Source: Treponema sp.
GTDB taxonomy: Bacteria > Spirochaetota > Spirochaetia > Treponematales > Breznakiellaceae
Direction: 5' to 3'
DNA: 17,947 nt
NCBI GenBank assembly: GCA_009785045.1
Contig: WQXC01000017.1
Coordinates: 1 to 17,947 of the forward strand
Part shown: positions 7,768-15,549 of the stretch, in pieces
Numbering within the stretch: the first letter of the stretch is position 1
Layout: the number at the start of each line of letters is the position of its first letter
Made by a program: the position numbers and the translations under genes
The notes under the pieces: generated by a model
Told to the model about the DNA's origin: nothing
What the model saw: the letters and a program-made list of their open reading frames with translations, nothing else
Databases searched by the model: none

Positions 7768-8454
7768 TTAAAAACCCTCAAAAAAAGTCTGACGCAGGCG
7801 GTTAACCGCGGAATTCTGTGCAGCAGTTAATGTTACAGAAGAAACTGTAACCGACATCATATTTCTAACATAATTCTGCATCAATGTCCTGTCTGCGGTA
7901 ACTAAAATAAAGAAAATATATTCTTCCAGCGGCTGTATATTATCATTATTGGTTCTTGCTTTAATCCAATAGGTATCTTCTTTTAATATACCGGGATATA
8001 TGCCTCTGTATGCATTTTTGGTCATCGTCTCAAAAAAAGCGCCGTATTCATCATCCGGATACAAAGATGCTGTTAAATACATTCTTCTTTCTATTCTTAC
8101 AGCCGCAAGTACGGGGAAATCATATGATGTAGAAAAAAAATCTTCCCATCTTTTTAAAGCGGTAAAATTTACCCCTTCGTTAATTGCAATAAAAACAAAT
8201 TTATTACTGTAAGCTTCCAGCTTTTCAACCGCTTCTATTCCGCCGTCAAGATACGCGCTCAGCCATAACGGTATTGAACCAACAGCGCCGCTTTTTGTTT
8301 CGATAATATTTTCGCGCTCAACAGGCACAGGTTTTTCCGCTTCGTATATGCCGGATTCGGGAACCGGGAAATGATTTACGGTATTTTGACTGATACACGA
8401 AGATATTATTATTACAATTAATAAAAAAGCTGGTGTTTGTAAGTTTATTTTCAT
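7768..8454 (-). CDS. Lipoprotein of unknown function
   Basis: 228 residues. The signal peptide ends IISSC, predicting a lipidated Cys at position 20. The mature protein contains SIPLWLSAYLDGG near residue 60, a beta/alpha stretch KFVFIAINEGVNFTALKRW, and a helical C-terminus. The protein is mixed in composition and has no repeats, transmembrane segment or enzyme motif that I recognise. Expression seems coupled: the ATG is ten bases after the upstream lipoprotein stop and has no clear Shine-Dalgarno, and the stop is followed one base later by the next ATG. It is the middle of an operon ending in mnmE. Treponemes encode many such orphan lipoproteins; no function is assigned. Confidence 0.8.
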   Translation of the reverse strand: MKINLQTPAFLLIVIIISSCISQNTVNHFPVPESGIYEAEKPVPVERENIIETKSGAVGSIPLWLSAYLDGGIEAVEKLEAYSNKFVFIAINEGVNFTALKRWEDFFSTSYDFPVLAAVRIERRMYLTASLYPDDEYGAFFETMTKNAYRGIYPGILKEDTYWIKARTNNDNIQPLEEYIFFILVTADRTLMQNYVRNMMSVTVSSVTLTAAQNSAVNRLRQTFFEGF

Positions 8455-8464
8455 ATTTTAAATT

Positions 8465-10177
8465 TTAATAATCAGCGGCTGAAACCGGTTGATTTTCGTT
8501 TATAATTGGCTTTAATTCCGCGGCAATTATATCCATTGGCGGCATGTAGTATAAAGCAAACTCATCCCATAATACATTAAATTCTGCGGGAACAAATACA
8601 TTAGCCTGCTCAGCAGGAGAATCCGGTTCTGCGGCTGGTTCCTGCAGAAAACCAAGCATTATTTGAAAATCTTTAAGAACATCAACATTAAGAGCAATTG
8701 GCTTTGTTATTAATTCATTATCAATAAAATCTCCAATAATATTAATCTGCGCCGTCAGTAAACCCTTATTTACAGAAAAATTTATTCCGGCAGTAATAAA
8801 TGAATTATCTTTTTTTATGCCGGGAATTTCTTCAGATGATTCGTCTGAAGCTGCCGGCAAGCTTATAATCTGCGAGACAGTTTTTAATGGAGAGATCAAT
8901 TTTAAAATGAACTTTTCTTCTTCCATGGATAAATTAATACGGATATCATCGGATGAACCAAATAAAACAGACAGAATACCGCCGCTGCTTAAAGAACTAA
9001 ACCGGAATAAAGCCTGCCATGTTTCTATCCCTTCGTTTAAAACCGGTATTTTTGGAAGACTAAAAACATTATTAAATCCTGAAGCAATTCCGTAAGTTCC
9101 GTTTAAACCCATCCATTTAATTTTATTACTTCCGGCAGGTTTTAACGCCCTGTCTGCAGCAGCAGGCGTTCTGGAATCAAACAGACTGGATTCCAATGTA
9201 TACCAGTGTGTAAGCTGCGGAACATTTGCAGAAATAAGATGCACATCTATTGCTTGGGAAGAAACAAGAAGCGAAATTTCTTTTTGATATCCCGATAATT
9301 CATCTAAACTTTCTGCCGGAAATATTTCGGCGCGAAGCGCAAAGAAACCGCTCTGTTCGGGCGCTTTCCAGAACAACTGCCCGGCGCCTTCAGAAAAATA
9401 TCCTTCGCTGATTTTATTCCTGCCGTCAAACCAAACGATATACGGATCTAACAGTTTGTCAAAAAACAAATCTACCTCCAGCATTACAGTGGCTCCTCTG
9501 GGAATTAACTGCGCGCTGTCTGAAATACCAGGCAGAAAAACATTTATACCGTTAAAATAAAAAACAGTTTTGCCAAGATAAAAGAAAGTTTTTTCGGTTC
9601 TTTGCAAAATATCTTTTCCGCTCATAACCTGAGAAATCATGGTATATCTGCCCATTGGCAAATTTCCCGGTATTGGGAATGCCGGCATGTCATTAAAATT
9701 TGCTATGGGGATTATTTTTTCATCGCCGTTTTTTTCAGGAGCAGATTCCTGCGCTTCTGCCGGTTCTGCGCTTTCAGAAAAGTCACCGGATTTTTCGCTA
9801 TCGTTTTCATCAGTATTATCATCAGAGACTTTCGAAACACTCTTAAGCTGCTCCTGAGCAATTTTGGCTGCCTCCGGATCAAGGTTATAAATAACCCTCC
9901 ACCCTTTAATCTCTCCTTTGGAATCCCTTAAAAAAACCATAAGGGCAGTTATATCCGGATCCTCGGAAACAGATTCTTCAAAAAATGGATTTATTATATC
10001 GCCGTGCTTAGCGTAAGAACATTCATCCAGCGGGATATCGTTAATTTGTACATTTAATTTATAAGTTCCGGCAGATGGTAAAATGGCATCCATGGCTTCA
10101 CAGCCGCCCAGAAGCAGGGTGATAAAGACAGCAGAAACGAGGATTGTATATTTTCTTATAACATTTTGGACATACAT
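8465..10177 (-). CDS. Large lipoprotein with acidic linker and possible concanavalin-like domain
   Basis: 570 residues from ATG 10177. An in-frame TTG at 10219 is rejected because it lies upstream of the promoter. The signal ends LLLGGC (Cys26). After a beta-rich N-terminal region comes an acidic Glu/Ser/Ala/Pro linker at about residues 120-155, then a second beta region (KTFFYLGKTVFYFNG, ATVMLEVDLFFDK) and, from about 330 to 530, a segment reminiscent of LamG/concanavalin-like sandwiches (TWQALFRFSSLSSGGILSVL, then ITAGINFSVNKGLLTAQINI and a closing WDEFALYYMPP). Such folds often bind glycans or proteins, but that is inference. It is the first gene of the operon leading to mnmE and diverges from alr. 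No Shine-Dalgarno is visible, and the promoter lies only ten bases upstream of the ATG. Confidence 0.82.
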   Translation of the reverse strand: MYVQNVIRKYTILVSAVFITLLLGGCEAMDAILPSAGTYKLNVQINDIPLDECSYAKHGDIINPFFEESVSEDPDITALMVFLRDSKGEIKGWRVIYNLDPEAAKIAQEQLKSVSKVSDDNTDENDSEKSGDFSESAEPAEAQESAPEKNGDEKIIPIANFNDMPAFPIPGNLPMGRYTMISQVMSGKDILQRTEKTFFYLGKTVFYFNGINVFLPGISDSAQLIPRGATVMLEVDLFFDKLLDPYIVWFDGRNKISEGYFSEGAGQLFWKAPEQSGFFALRAEIFPAESLDELSGYQKEISLLVSSQAIDVHLISANVPQLTHWYTLESSLFDSRTPAAADRALKPAGSNKIKWMGLNGTYGIASGFNNVFSLPKIPVLNEGIETWQALFRFSSLSSGGILSVLFGSSDDIRINLSMEEEKFILKLISPLKTVSQIISLPAASDESSEEIPGIKKDNSFITAGINFSVNKGLLTAQINIIGDFIDNELITKPIALNVDVLKDFQIMLGFLQEPAAEPDSPAEQANVFVPAEFNVLWDEFALYYMPPMDIIAAELKPIINENQPVSAADY

Positions 10178-10187
10178 ACCCAATATA

Positions 10188-10216
10188 AATATAACACCAA
10201 ATATGGAAGGAATCAA
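10188..10216 (-). promoter_or_regulatory. Promoter of the lipoprotein-mnmE operon
   Basis: On the minus strand TTGATT (10211-10216) and TATATT (10188-10193) are 17 bases apart. Ten bases separate the -10 box from the ATG at 10177, leaving a leader of only about two to four bases. Confidence 0.6.
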
Positions 10217-10270
10217 CAAGAAATATTTCAGGCTTATCGTTTTACGCTGGTATATGCCGTTTTAATCGAA

Positions 10271-10276
10271 TATACT
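10271..10276 (+). promoter_or_regulatory. -10 box of alr
   Basis: TATACT lies seven bases before the alr ATG at 10284. No convincing -35 element is seen at 16-18 bases upstream. The spacing fits a leaderless message, and no Shine-Dalgarno is present. Confidence 0.4.
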
Positions 10277-10283
10277 GATTTAT

Positions 10284-11459
10284 ATGCGAACAAAGGCAAT
10301 CATACATTTAAACCGTTTTAAAAACAATTTTTGTTCTGTTCAGGCTCGAATTGGCAGCAAAAGACATATTTGTGTATCAGTAAAGGCTGATGCTTACGGC
10401 CACGGAGCGCTGCAAATAGCAAAAAAAAGCCTGGAATTAGGCGCATATTGTCTTGGGGTGGCAACTGTCGCAGAAGGAGCAAACCTTAGAAAAGGCGGAA
10501 TTAAAGCGCCGATAATGCTGCTTTCGCAGTCTCATCCCAATGAAATTCCGGAAATAATTAAATCAGACCTTACCCCTTTTATTTCGGACATCGAATTTGC
10601 GTCGATTTTAAATGATAGCGCCAAAGCGGCAAAGCAAAAAATACCCGTTCACATGAAAATCGACTCCGGCATGGGAAGAATTGGCTGTTCAGTAAAAGAA
10701 GCTGTTTCTCTTGCCCGTCATATTGCTTCTTGCACAAAACTTAAACTAACAGGCACGGCAACTCATTTGGCTGCCGCAGACTCGGCAAACCCTAAAGACA
10801 TTGAATACACCAATCAGCAATTAACAGGTTTTAAAAAAGCGGTAACAGCAATTAAAGCTGCAGGTATCAACCCTGGTATAATTCATGCTGCCAACTCCGG
10901 CGGAATAATCCTGCACCCGGATTCCTGGCTGGACATGGTAAGACCGGGGATTCTTCTTTATGGTTACAAAGCCGTACATGAGTATGAACTCCCGCTTGCC
11001 AACATGAAAAAAATATCAAAGTTAAAAACATTGATGGTAGAACCTGTCATGGAACTTATAAGTTCTGTTGTCTTAATAAAAAAGATAAAAAAAGGCGAGA
11101 GTGTTTCTTACGGCAGAACCTGGATTGCAGAAAACGATACATACATAGCAGTTCTTCCTGTAGGTTACGCTGATGGTCTTCCGCGCCTAGCCAGCAACAA
11201 GTGGCAAGTGGTTATTAACGGCGAAGAATACCCGTTGGTTGGACGCGTATGCATGGATCAATGCTGTGTTGATCTTGGACCAAAACCTGTAGTGCAGCGC
11301 TGGGACGAAGCGTTAATTTTTGGTGCAGATATTGTTCCTGAACAATCTGATAAGCCGGTTATTAATCACAGTGCAGCTGCTCTTGCGGATGTAACCGGGA
11401 CAATACCCTACGAAATAACGTGTAATATTAATAAAAGAGTGCCGCGAGTGTATAAATAA
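10284..11459 (+). CDS. alr: Alanine racemase
   Basis: 391 residues, the usual length. The PLP enzyme interconverts L- and D-alanine, supplying D-alanine for peptidoglycan; it is cytoplasmic. The PLP lysine is K34 in VSVKADAYGHG. The catalytic tyrosine of the second half-site is Y276 in VSYGRT. Further family marks are MKIDSGMGRIG, HAANSGG (201-207), VRPGILLYG, LPVGYADGLPR and RVCMDQ (321-326). The N-terminal TIM barrel and C-terminal beta domain are both complete, so the enzyme should be active. It is the only plus-strand gene in this part of the window, appears monocistronic, and is followed by a strong terminator. The start has no Shine-Dalgarno site but lies seven bases after a TATACT box, so the transcript may be leaderless. 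Confidence 0.97.
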   Translation: MRTKAIIHLNRFKNNFCSVQARIGSKRHICVSVKADAYGHGALQIAKKSLELGAYCLGVATVAEGANLRKGGIKAPIMLLSQSHPNEIPEIIKSDLTPFISDIEFASILNDSAKAAKQKIPVHMKIDSGMGRIGCSVKEAVSLARHIASCTKLKLTGTATHLAAADSANPKDIEYTNQQLTGFKKAVTAIKAAGINPGIIHAANSGGIILHPDSWLDMVRPGILLYGYKAVHEYELPLANMKKISKLKTLMVEPVMELISSVVLIKKIKKGESVSYGRTWIAENDTYIAVLPVGYADGLPRLASNKWQVVINGEEYPLVGRVCMDQCCVDLGPKPVVQRWDEALIFGADIVPEQSDKPVINHSAAALADVTGTIPYEITCNINKRVPRVYK

Positions 11460-11464
11460 GCATA

Positions 11465-11526
11465 TAAAAAAAAGCCTGATCTGACCACTCAAAGCTTAGC
11501 TTTGAGTGGTCAGACAGGCTTTTTTA
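11465..11526. terminator. Bidirectional intrinsic terminator between alr and atoE
   Basis: A long inverted repeat has arms at 11473-11495 and 11499-11520 (AGCCTG..CTGACCACTCAAAGC pairing with GCTTTGAGTGGTCAG.CAGGCT), a three-base loop and one small asymmetric bulge. It is flanked by eight A on the left and a T run on the right, so it can end transcription from both the convergent alr and atoE genes. Confidence 0.93.
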
Positions 11527-11544
11527 TGGTGTGCGCTAAGCGCG

Positions 11545-12999
11545 TTAGATTATAAATGCAAAGAATAATGCGAATATTACATACACAGCTGTGCATCCAA
11601 CCGCTGTATACGGCAGAATATGTTTAAAATCAAGTTTAAACATAGCAAGGTAAGGAAGTGCCCAGAATGGCAGGAAGCCGTTGGTTGAAAAATCGCCTGC
11701 AGTATACGCAAGTATCATTTTACTTAAATGAACATTATTTTCAACTGCTACTTCAAATGCATAAGGAGCAACGACCATGAATTTTGCCGCACCGTTGGGA
11801 ACTGCTATATTTACAATTGATGTATAAAGGTATGTCAGGAACGGCCAGTTACTTTCTGTTGCAAAAGACATAAAGAATTCTACAAAGACTCTGTTTAATC
11901 CAGTGTAGGTGATGATACCAAAGATACCTGCATAGAACGGGAATTGAATAATAACACCCCATGTCTGACCAAGTGACATCTGTACCATTCTGATAAAGGC
12001 ATTCGGTGTGCCGCTGAGTAACAGAGCAATAACAAGCATGAGCATGTTAAAGTTATTAAAATTCAATGAGCCGTCTACAGCAAAGAATCTAACTACCCAT
12101 ACAAGACCAAATGCGCCAACTATAAAATTGACGATAGGGCTGTTATCCAGCGCTTCTGCAACAGAAGTCGGCTTGGGTCTTACTTGAGTATAAAGTTTTT
12201 GCTGAGTTTCAATTTCTTCGTAAAGTTCATTGGAAGGTTCAACATAGTTTTCTTCTTTTTTGGGTCTGATAAGATAGATAGCTCCAAAACAAACGATCAA
12301 TGCAACAATACATAAAATTACGTTTTGCAGAGAAAATACAGTTTCTGCGTATGGTACTTGCTCAGGAACTTTTGCTAAAAATTCTTCTGGTCGTCCTCTG
12401 AAAATTATATCTCGAATCCAACCCTTACTATTGCCGAATACAGGCGCAATTTGGGAAATACCAATACCGGTAATACCGCATCCGTAAAGAATGGCAACAA
12501 AAAGCGGATTATGCATTTTGTAGCCTTTTTCTCTGGCGGCCATTAATATGTGTCTGCCAAGATGGATACCAAGCATAATACCCAAACCAAAATGGAACCA
12601 GTTAAACAACGGAACGATAAGCATAACCAGCAGGATCGCCTGTCCCATATTATTTGGCTTTCTGGCAAGCTTTTTAAGCCCCATGCGCACAAACGGTGAT
12701 GCGGCAATTACTGAACCTGTTATAAGAATCAACGACATCTGCATTGCAAGCTCAAGTAAACTCCAGAATCCCGCTCCCCATGCTTCAACAACACTGTTAG
12801 CTGGAACACCTGTATTGAGCTGCTGCAATGGTACATTATCCGCAAAATTAACAAACGGTGTTTTTGTAAATACAAGAGCCAAAATTACAACGATAGCTGT
12901 AAGTATGTAAGCTATTACCATTGAATTTGGCATCCACCTGTTAAAGAATCTGATAAAACCATCCATCCACGATCTTTTTTCGATTGTATCTGAACTCAT
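11545..12999 (-). CDS. atoE: AtoE-family short-chain fatty acid transporter
   Basis: 484 residues with about a dozen hydrophobic segments. It matches the AtoE/short-chain fatty acid transporter family: N-terminal FNRWMPNSMVIAYILT, then WGAGFWSLLELAMQMSLILI (74-93), NWFHFGLGIMLG, a hydrophilic loop near 250-285, SGTPNAFIRMVQ, VIIQFPFYAGIFGI, NIAVPNGAAKFMVVAP and GFLPFWALPYLAMF. AtoE of E. coli (about 440 residues) takes up short-chain fatty acids such as butyrate and acetoacetate-pathway substrates; the exact substrate and direction here are unknown. An AAGGAGG Shine-Dalgarno (13007-13013) precedes the ATG. It has its own promoter downstream of clpP and ends at a shared bidirectional terminator, so it is probably monocistronic. 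A link to the acyl-CoA synthetase nearby is possible but unproven. Confidence 0.88.
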   Translation of the reverse strand: MSSDTIEKRSWMDGFIRFFNRWMPNSMVIAYILTAIVVILALVFTKTPFVNFADNVPLQQLNTGVPANSVVEAWGAGFWSLLELAMQMSLILITGSVIAASPFVRMGLKKLARKPNNMGQAILLVMLIVPLFNWFHFGLGIMLGIHLGRHILMAAREKGYKMHNPLFVAILYGCGITGIGISQIAPVFGNSKGWIRDIIFRGRPEEFLAKVPEQVPYAETVFSLQNVILCIVALIVCFGAIYLIRPKKEENYVEPSNELYEEIETQQKLYTQVRPKPTSVAEALDNSPIVNFIVGAFGLVWVVRFFAVDGSLNFNNFNMLMLVIALLLSGTPNAFIRMVQMSLGQTWGVIIQFPFYAGIFGIITYTGLNRVFVEFFMSFATESNWPFLTYLYTSIVNIAVPNGAAKFMVVAPYAFEVAVENNVHLSKMILAYTAGDFSTNGFLPFWALPYLAMFKLDFKHILPYTAVGCTAVYVIFALFFAFII

Positions 13000-13035
13000 C
13001 TCTAATCCTCCTTAGATTTTCTGATGTTAAGTGGC

Positions 13036-13064
13036 ATTGTATTATTTTTTAACAGACAATTCAA
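13036..13064 (-). promoter_or_regulatory. Promoter of atoE
   Basis: TTGAAT (13059-13064) and TACAAT (13036-13041) are 17 bases apart on the minus strand, giving a leader of roughly 30 bases that includes the AAGGAGG site. An alternative perfect -35 TTGACA lies just upstream but pairs only with a poor TGTTAA. Confidence 0.55.
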
Positions 13065-13120
13065 GTGGTTATGTCAAACTTATAAGAGAATAATTAAACT
13101 ACAATAGGTTATTAATTTTC

Positions 13121-13714
13121 CTATATTTTTTCGCGTTTTGTTATAATTCTGCTAATTAAGCCGTAATTAACAGCTTCAGCGGCTGTCATCCAGTAATCGC
13201 GATCTGTATCTTTCTCTATTTGACCTGCCGGATTACCGGTTTCTTCTGCGATTAGGTGATTTATCTTTTCCCGCAGTTTTTCCAGCTCTTTGGCATGTAT
13301 TTCTATATCCGTAGCAACACCGCGAATTCCAGACAGCAGCTGGTGAATAAGGTAGTGACTGTTTGGCAAACCTACACGCCTGTCTTTAGGAGAAGCAAGC
13401 TGAATGATTGCAGCTGCGCTGGCGACAAGCCCCATACCGATAGTCCAGACCTGCGGCTTAACAAAACGAATCATGTCAAAAATGGCATAACCCGCATCTG
13501 CGTCTCCGCCGGGGGAATCAATAAAAATCCTTATTGGATCATCATTCATATCTTCCAGGAGTAAAAGCTGGCGGATTGTTTTCTCTGCCAGATCTTTATT
13601 TATTTCACCGGAAAGCAAAATTGTCCGTGTTTTTAACATTCGTCCAGCAAGTGGATCGAAGATCGGCGTTTTTTCCTTTTCCTGGTCATCGTCATCGCAT
13701 AAAAATGGATTCAT
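13121..13714 (-). CDS. clpP: ClpP-family serine protease, probable second paralogue
   Basis: 197 residues from ATG 13714, with GGAGG seven bases upstream; the longer TTG-type start at 13747 is rejected. ClpP forms the tetradecameric proteolytic chamber used by ClpX/ClpA/ClpC unfoldases. The catalytic triad is present: Ser99 in GLVASAAA, His124 in YLIHQLLSG and Asp173 (or 171) in EKDTDRDYW. DSPGGD (66-71) forms the substrate groove. Two features differ from housekeeping ClpP: the N-terminus has an acidic DDDDQEKEK stretch rather than the usual loop, and the canonical HQP is HQL. No clpX lies beside it. It fits the second ClpP isoform known in treponemes. It follows the acyl-CoA synthetase gene by 53 bases on the same strand and is the last gene of a tyrS operon. 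Confidence 0.92.
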   Translation of the reverse strand: MNPFLCDDDDQEKEKTPIFDPLAGRMLKTRTILLSGEINKDLAEKTIRQLLLLEDMNDDPIRIFIDSPGGDADAGYAIFDMIRFVKPQVWTIGMGLVASAAAIIQLASPKDRRVGLPNSHYLIHQLLSGIRGVATDIEIHAKELEKLREKINHLIAEETGNPAGQIEKDTDRDYWMTAAEAVNYGLISRIITKREKI

Positions 13715-13767
13715 TTGGTTCCTCCGTTTTAATACTACTAAATTCAAACAATAAAAACAATGCAGGC

Positions 13768-15516
13768 TTACGGATTCTCGTAGCTCTGGTACAGGAATCT
13801 TCTAATCTTCTGCTGGGCGTTCTTTTCGAACGGTTCCTTGCGTATACAAAAGTCGCTGATCTTTTTATAAACAGGCAAAGCGCGGTTTGCTTCTTCAACT
13901 TCCTTTTTAATTAAGTCAAAAATAAAGGTTTCATCGTTTTCCCTGCCGAGATGATCGGCTTTGATAAATTCATAATTGGGAACCATAACACCGTAAATAA
14001 TTTCGCCGCCTGGCGTTTTTCTTCCAACCACAAGCAATTCGGAAATTGTACGGGAACCTGCAAAATGAGCTTCGACTTCTTCCGGATAGATATTCTTTCC
14101 GCCAGAGCCGACAATTAAACTTTTCTTTCGTCCTTTGATATAAATGTATCCGTCTTTATCGCGGTAACCTAAATCGCCTGTTAACAGCCAGCCGTCTTTT
14201 GTAATAACTTCATTTGTGGCTTCTTCGTTTTCAAAATAACCAAGCATTACAGAGGGCGATTTACAAACAATCTCGCCTATGCCATCAGGTCCGGGATCGA
14301 GGATTTTTATCTCGGTATAGATGACAGGAAGCCCAACCGATTCGTTGCGCTTGTAACGCGGAGTATTCACAGAAATAAGAGGTGAATTTTCACTCATGCC
14401 GTAACCGTGAACAATATTAAAACCAAGAGAGTCAAAGAAATCCGCTGTTTTGGGGCTTAATGCGCCGCCGCCGGCAACCATTACCCTGATTGAATGAAGG
14501 TTAGTTTTTTTACGGATAAATCTGAAAAATTTCTGTCCAAATTCAGGTTTTCCTTTTTTTGCTTTTGCCAGAGAAATATTTCTGAAAATATTTAATGTTC
14601 CGCGGACAATTGGCGAAAGTTTTTTATAACCGGCATCAATCGCCGCCATTACTTTGTCATAAAGCAGAGGAACAGCAATAAGGTATGTAACTCCGCCGTC
14701 TTTTATATCATCAATAACAACTTTACCAACAATTTTTTCGGCAATAACAATTGTCAAACCTCTCATATGAGGAGCAATAAATGAACATGTCGTTGGATAA
14801 GTATGATGCAGAGGCAAAACATCAATAAAAACATCAGTATCATCCGGGTTTAAAATACGGATTGCAGCGCTTGCGTTTGCAATAATATTTTTATGAGATA
14901 GGGTAACGCCTTTGGCAAAACCAGTAGTCCCCGATGTAAATACAATAGAGCAAGGGTCATTTGGCGCTACACTGTCCTGGGAAGGCAGCGGCTGACTGTC
15001 TGCATTTATGCCGAAAGTATCGTATTCGGTCTTTTGTCCGGCAGGAGCATCTTCAGCTTCCGGGCTGATGCATACAGATACATCAACAGAAATACCATTA
15101 GATGATAACGAGGAAGCGAAATCCCTCTTTCTGCCGGAATAAAAAAATGCTTTTGCTCTTGTAATTTTAAAAATATTAAGACATTCCTGTTCTGTAGCAA
15201 GAAAGTCGACCGGAACAATAGAAATACCTGCAATTACAGTTCCCATCCATATAGCCATCCATTCAGGACGGTTTTCTGCCCAAAGCAAAACACGATCACC
15301 TTTGGAAAGGCCTGCAGCAAGCAAGCCGCGCGCCACTCTCCGGCATTCATCGTTAAACCTGGAATAAGTCCAGCGTGTAAATTCCTTCTGTTTACCGGAT
15401 CGATACAAAATCATATCTTTAGCGCTGAATTTGCGAGAATTATGTTCGAGTACCTGAATAAAATTATTACACGGATTGTCAGGGAAATTAGAAATATAGT
15501 CTTCAAATTTTAACAT
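13768..15516 (-). CDS. AMP-forming long-chain acyl-CoA synthetase
   Basis: 582 residues of the adenylate-forming (ANL) superfamily; it activates a fatty acid with ATP to acyl-AMP and then acyl-CoA, at the inner face of the membrane or in the cytoplasm. The P-loop is TSGTTGFAKG (194-203). Further motifs are HGYGMSENSP (370-379), TGDLGYRDKDGYIYIKGRKK (446-465), GGKNIYPEEVE and the C-terminal catalytic Lys570 in NAQQKIRRF. Length, and the FIAPHMRG and LLYDKV segments, favour the long-chain FadD-like group over acetyl-CoA synthetase; the acyl chain length cannot be read from sequence. A GAGGG Shine-Dalgarno lies a few bases before the ATG. The gene starts 33 bases after tyrS and is followed by clpP, suggesting one operon. 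It could supply acyl groups for membrane lipids or lipoproteins from scavenged fatty acids. Confidence 0.92.
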   Translation of the reverse strand: MLKFEDYISNFPDNPCNNFIQVLEHNSRKFSAKDMILYRSGKQKEFTRWTYSRFNDECRRVARGLLAAGLSKGDRVLLWAENRPEWMAIWMGTVIAGISIVPVDFLATEQECLNIFKITRAKAFFYSGRKRDFASSLSSNGISVDVSVCISPEAEDAPAGQKTEYDTFGINADSQPLPSQDSVAPNDPCSIVFTSGTTGFAKGVTLSHKNIIANASAAIRILNPDDTDVFIDVLPLHHTYPTTCSFIAPHMRGLTIVIAEKIVGKVVIDDIKDGGVTYLIAVPLLYDKVMAAIDAGYKKLSPIVRGTLNIFRNISLAKAKKGKPEFGQKFFRFIRKKTNLHSIRVMVAGGGALSPKTADFFDSLGFNIVHGYGMSENSPLISVNTPRYKRNESVGLPVIYTEIKILDPGPDGIGEIVCKSPSVMLGYFENEEATNEVITKDGWLLTGDLGYRDKDGYIYIKGRKKSLIVGSGGKNIYPEEVEAHFAGSRTISELLVVGRKTPGGEIIYGVMVPNYEFIKADHLGRENDETFIFDLIKKEVEEANRALPVYKKISDFCIRKEPFEKNAQQKIRRFLYQSYENP

Positions 15517-15549
15517 AAATAACCCTCATTTAAAATAATGTATCGCAAT

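Noticed and set aside
10217..10219. TTG start 14 codons upstream for the large lipoprotein
   Set aside because: It overlaps the TTGATT -35 element of the promoter and would put a hydrophobic stretch before the real signal peptide.
13066..13126. Possible terminator after clpP
   Set aside because: Only a five-base stem (ATAGG/CCTAT) with an 11-base loop and no solid T run; too weak to call.
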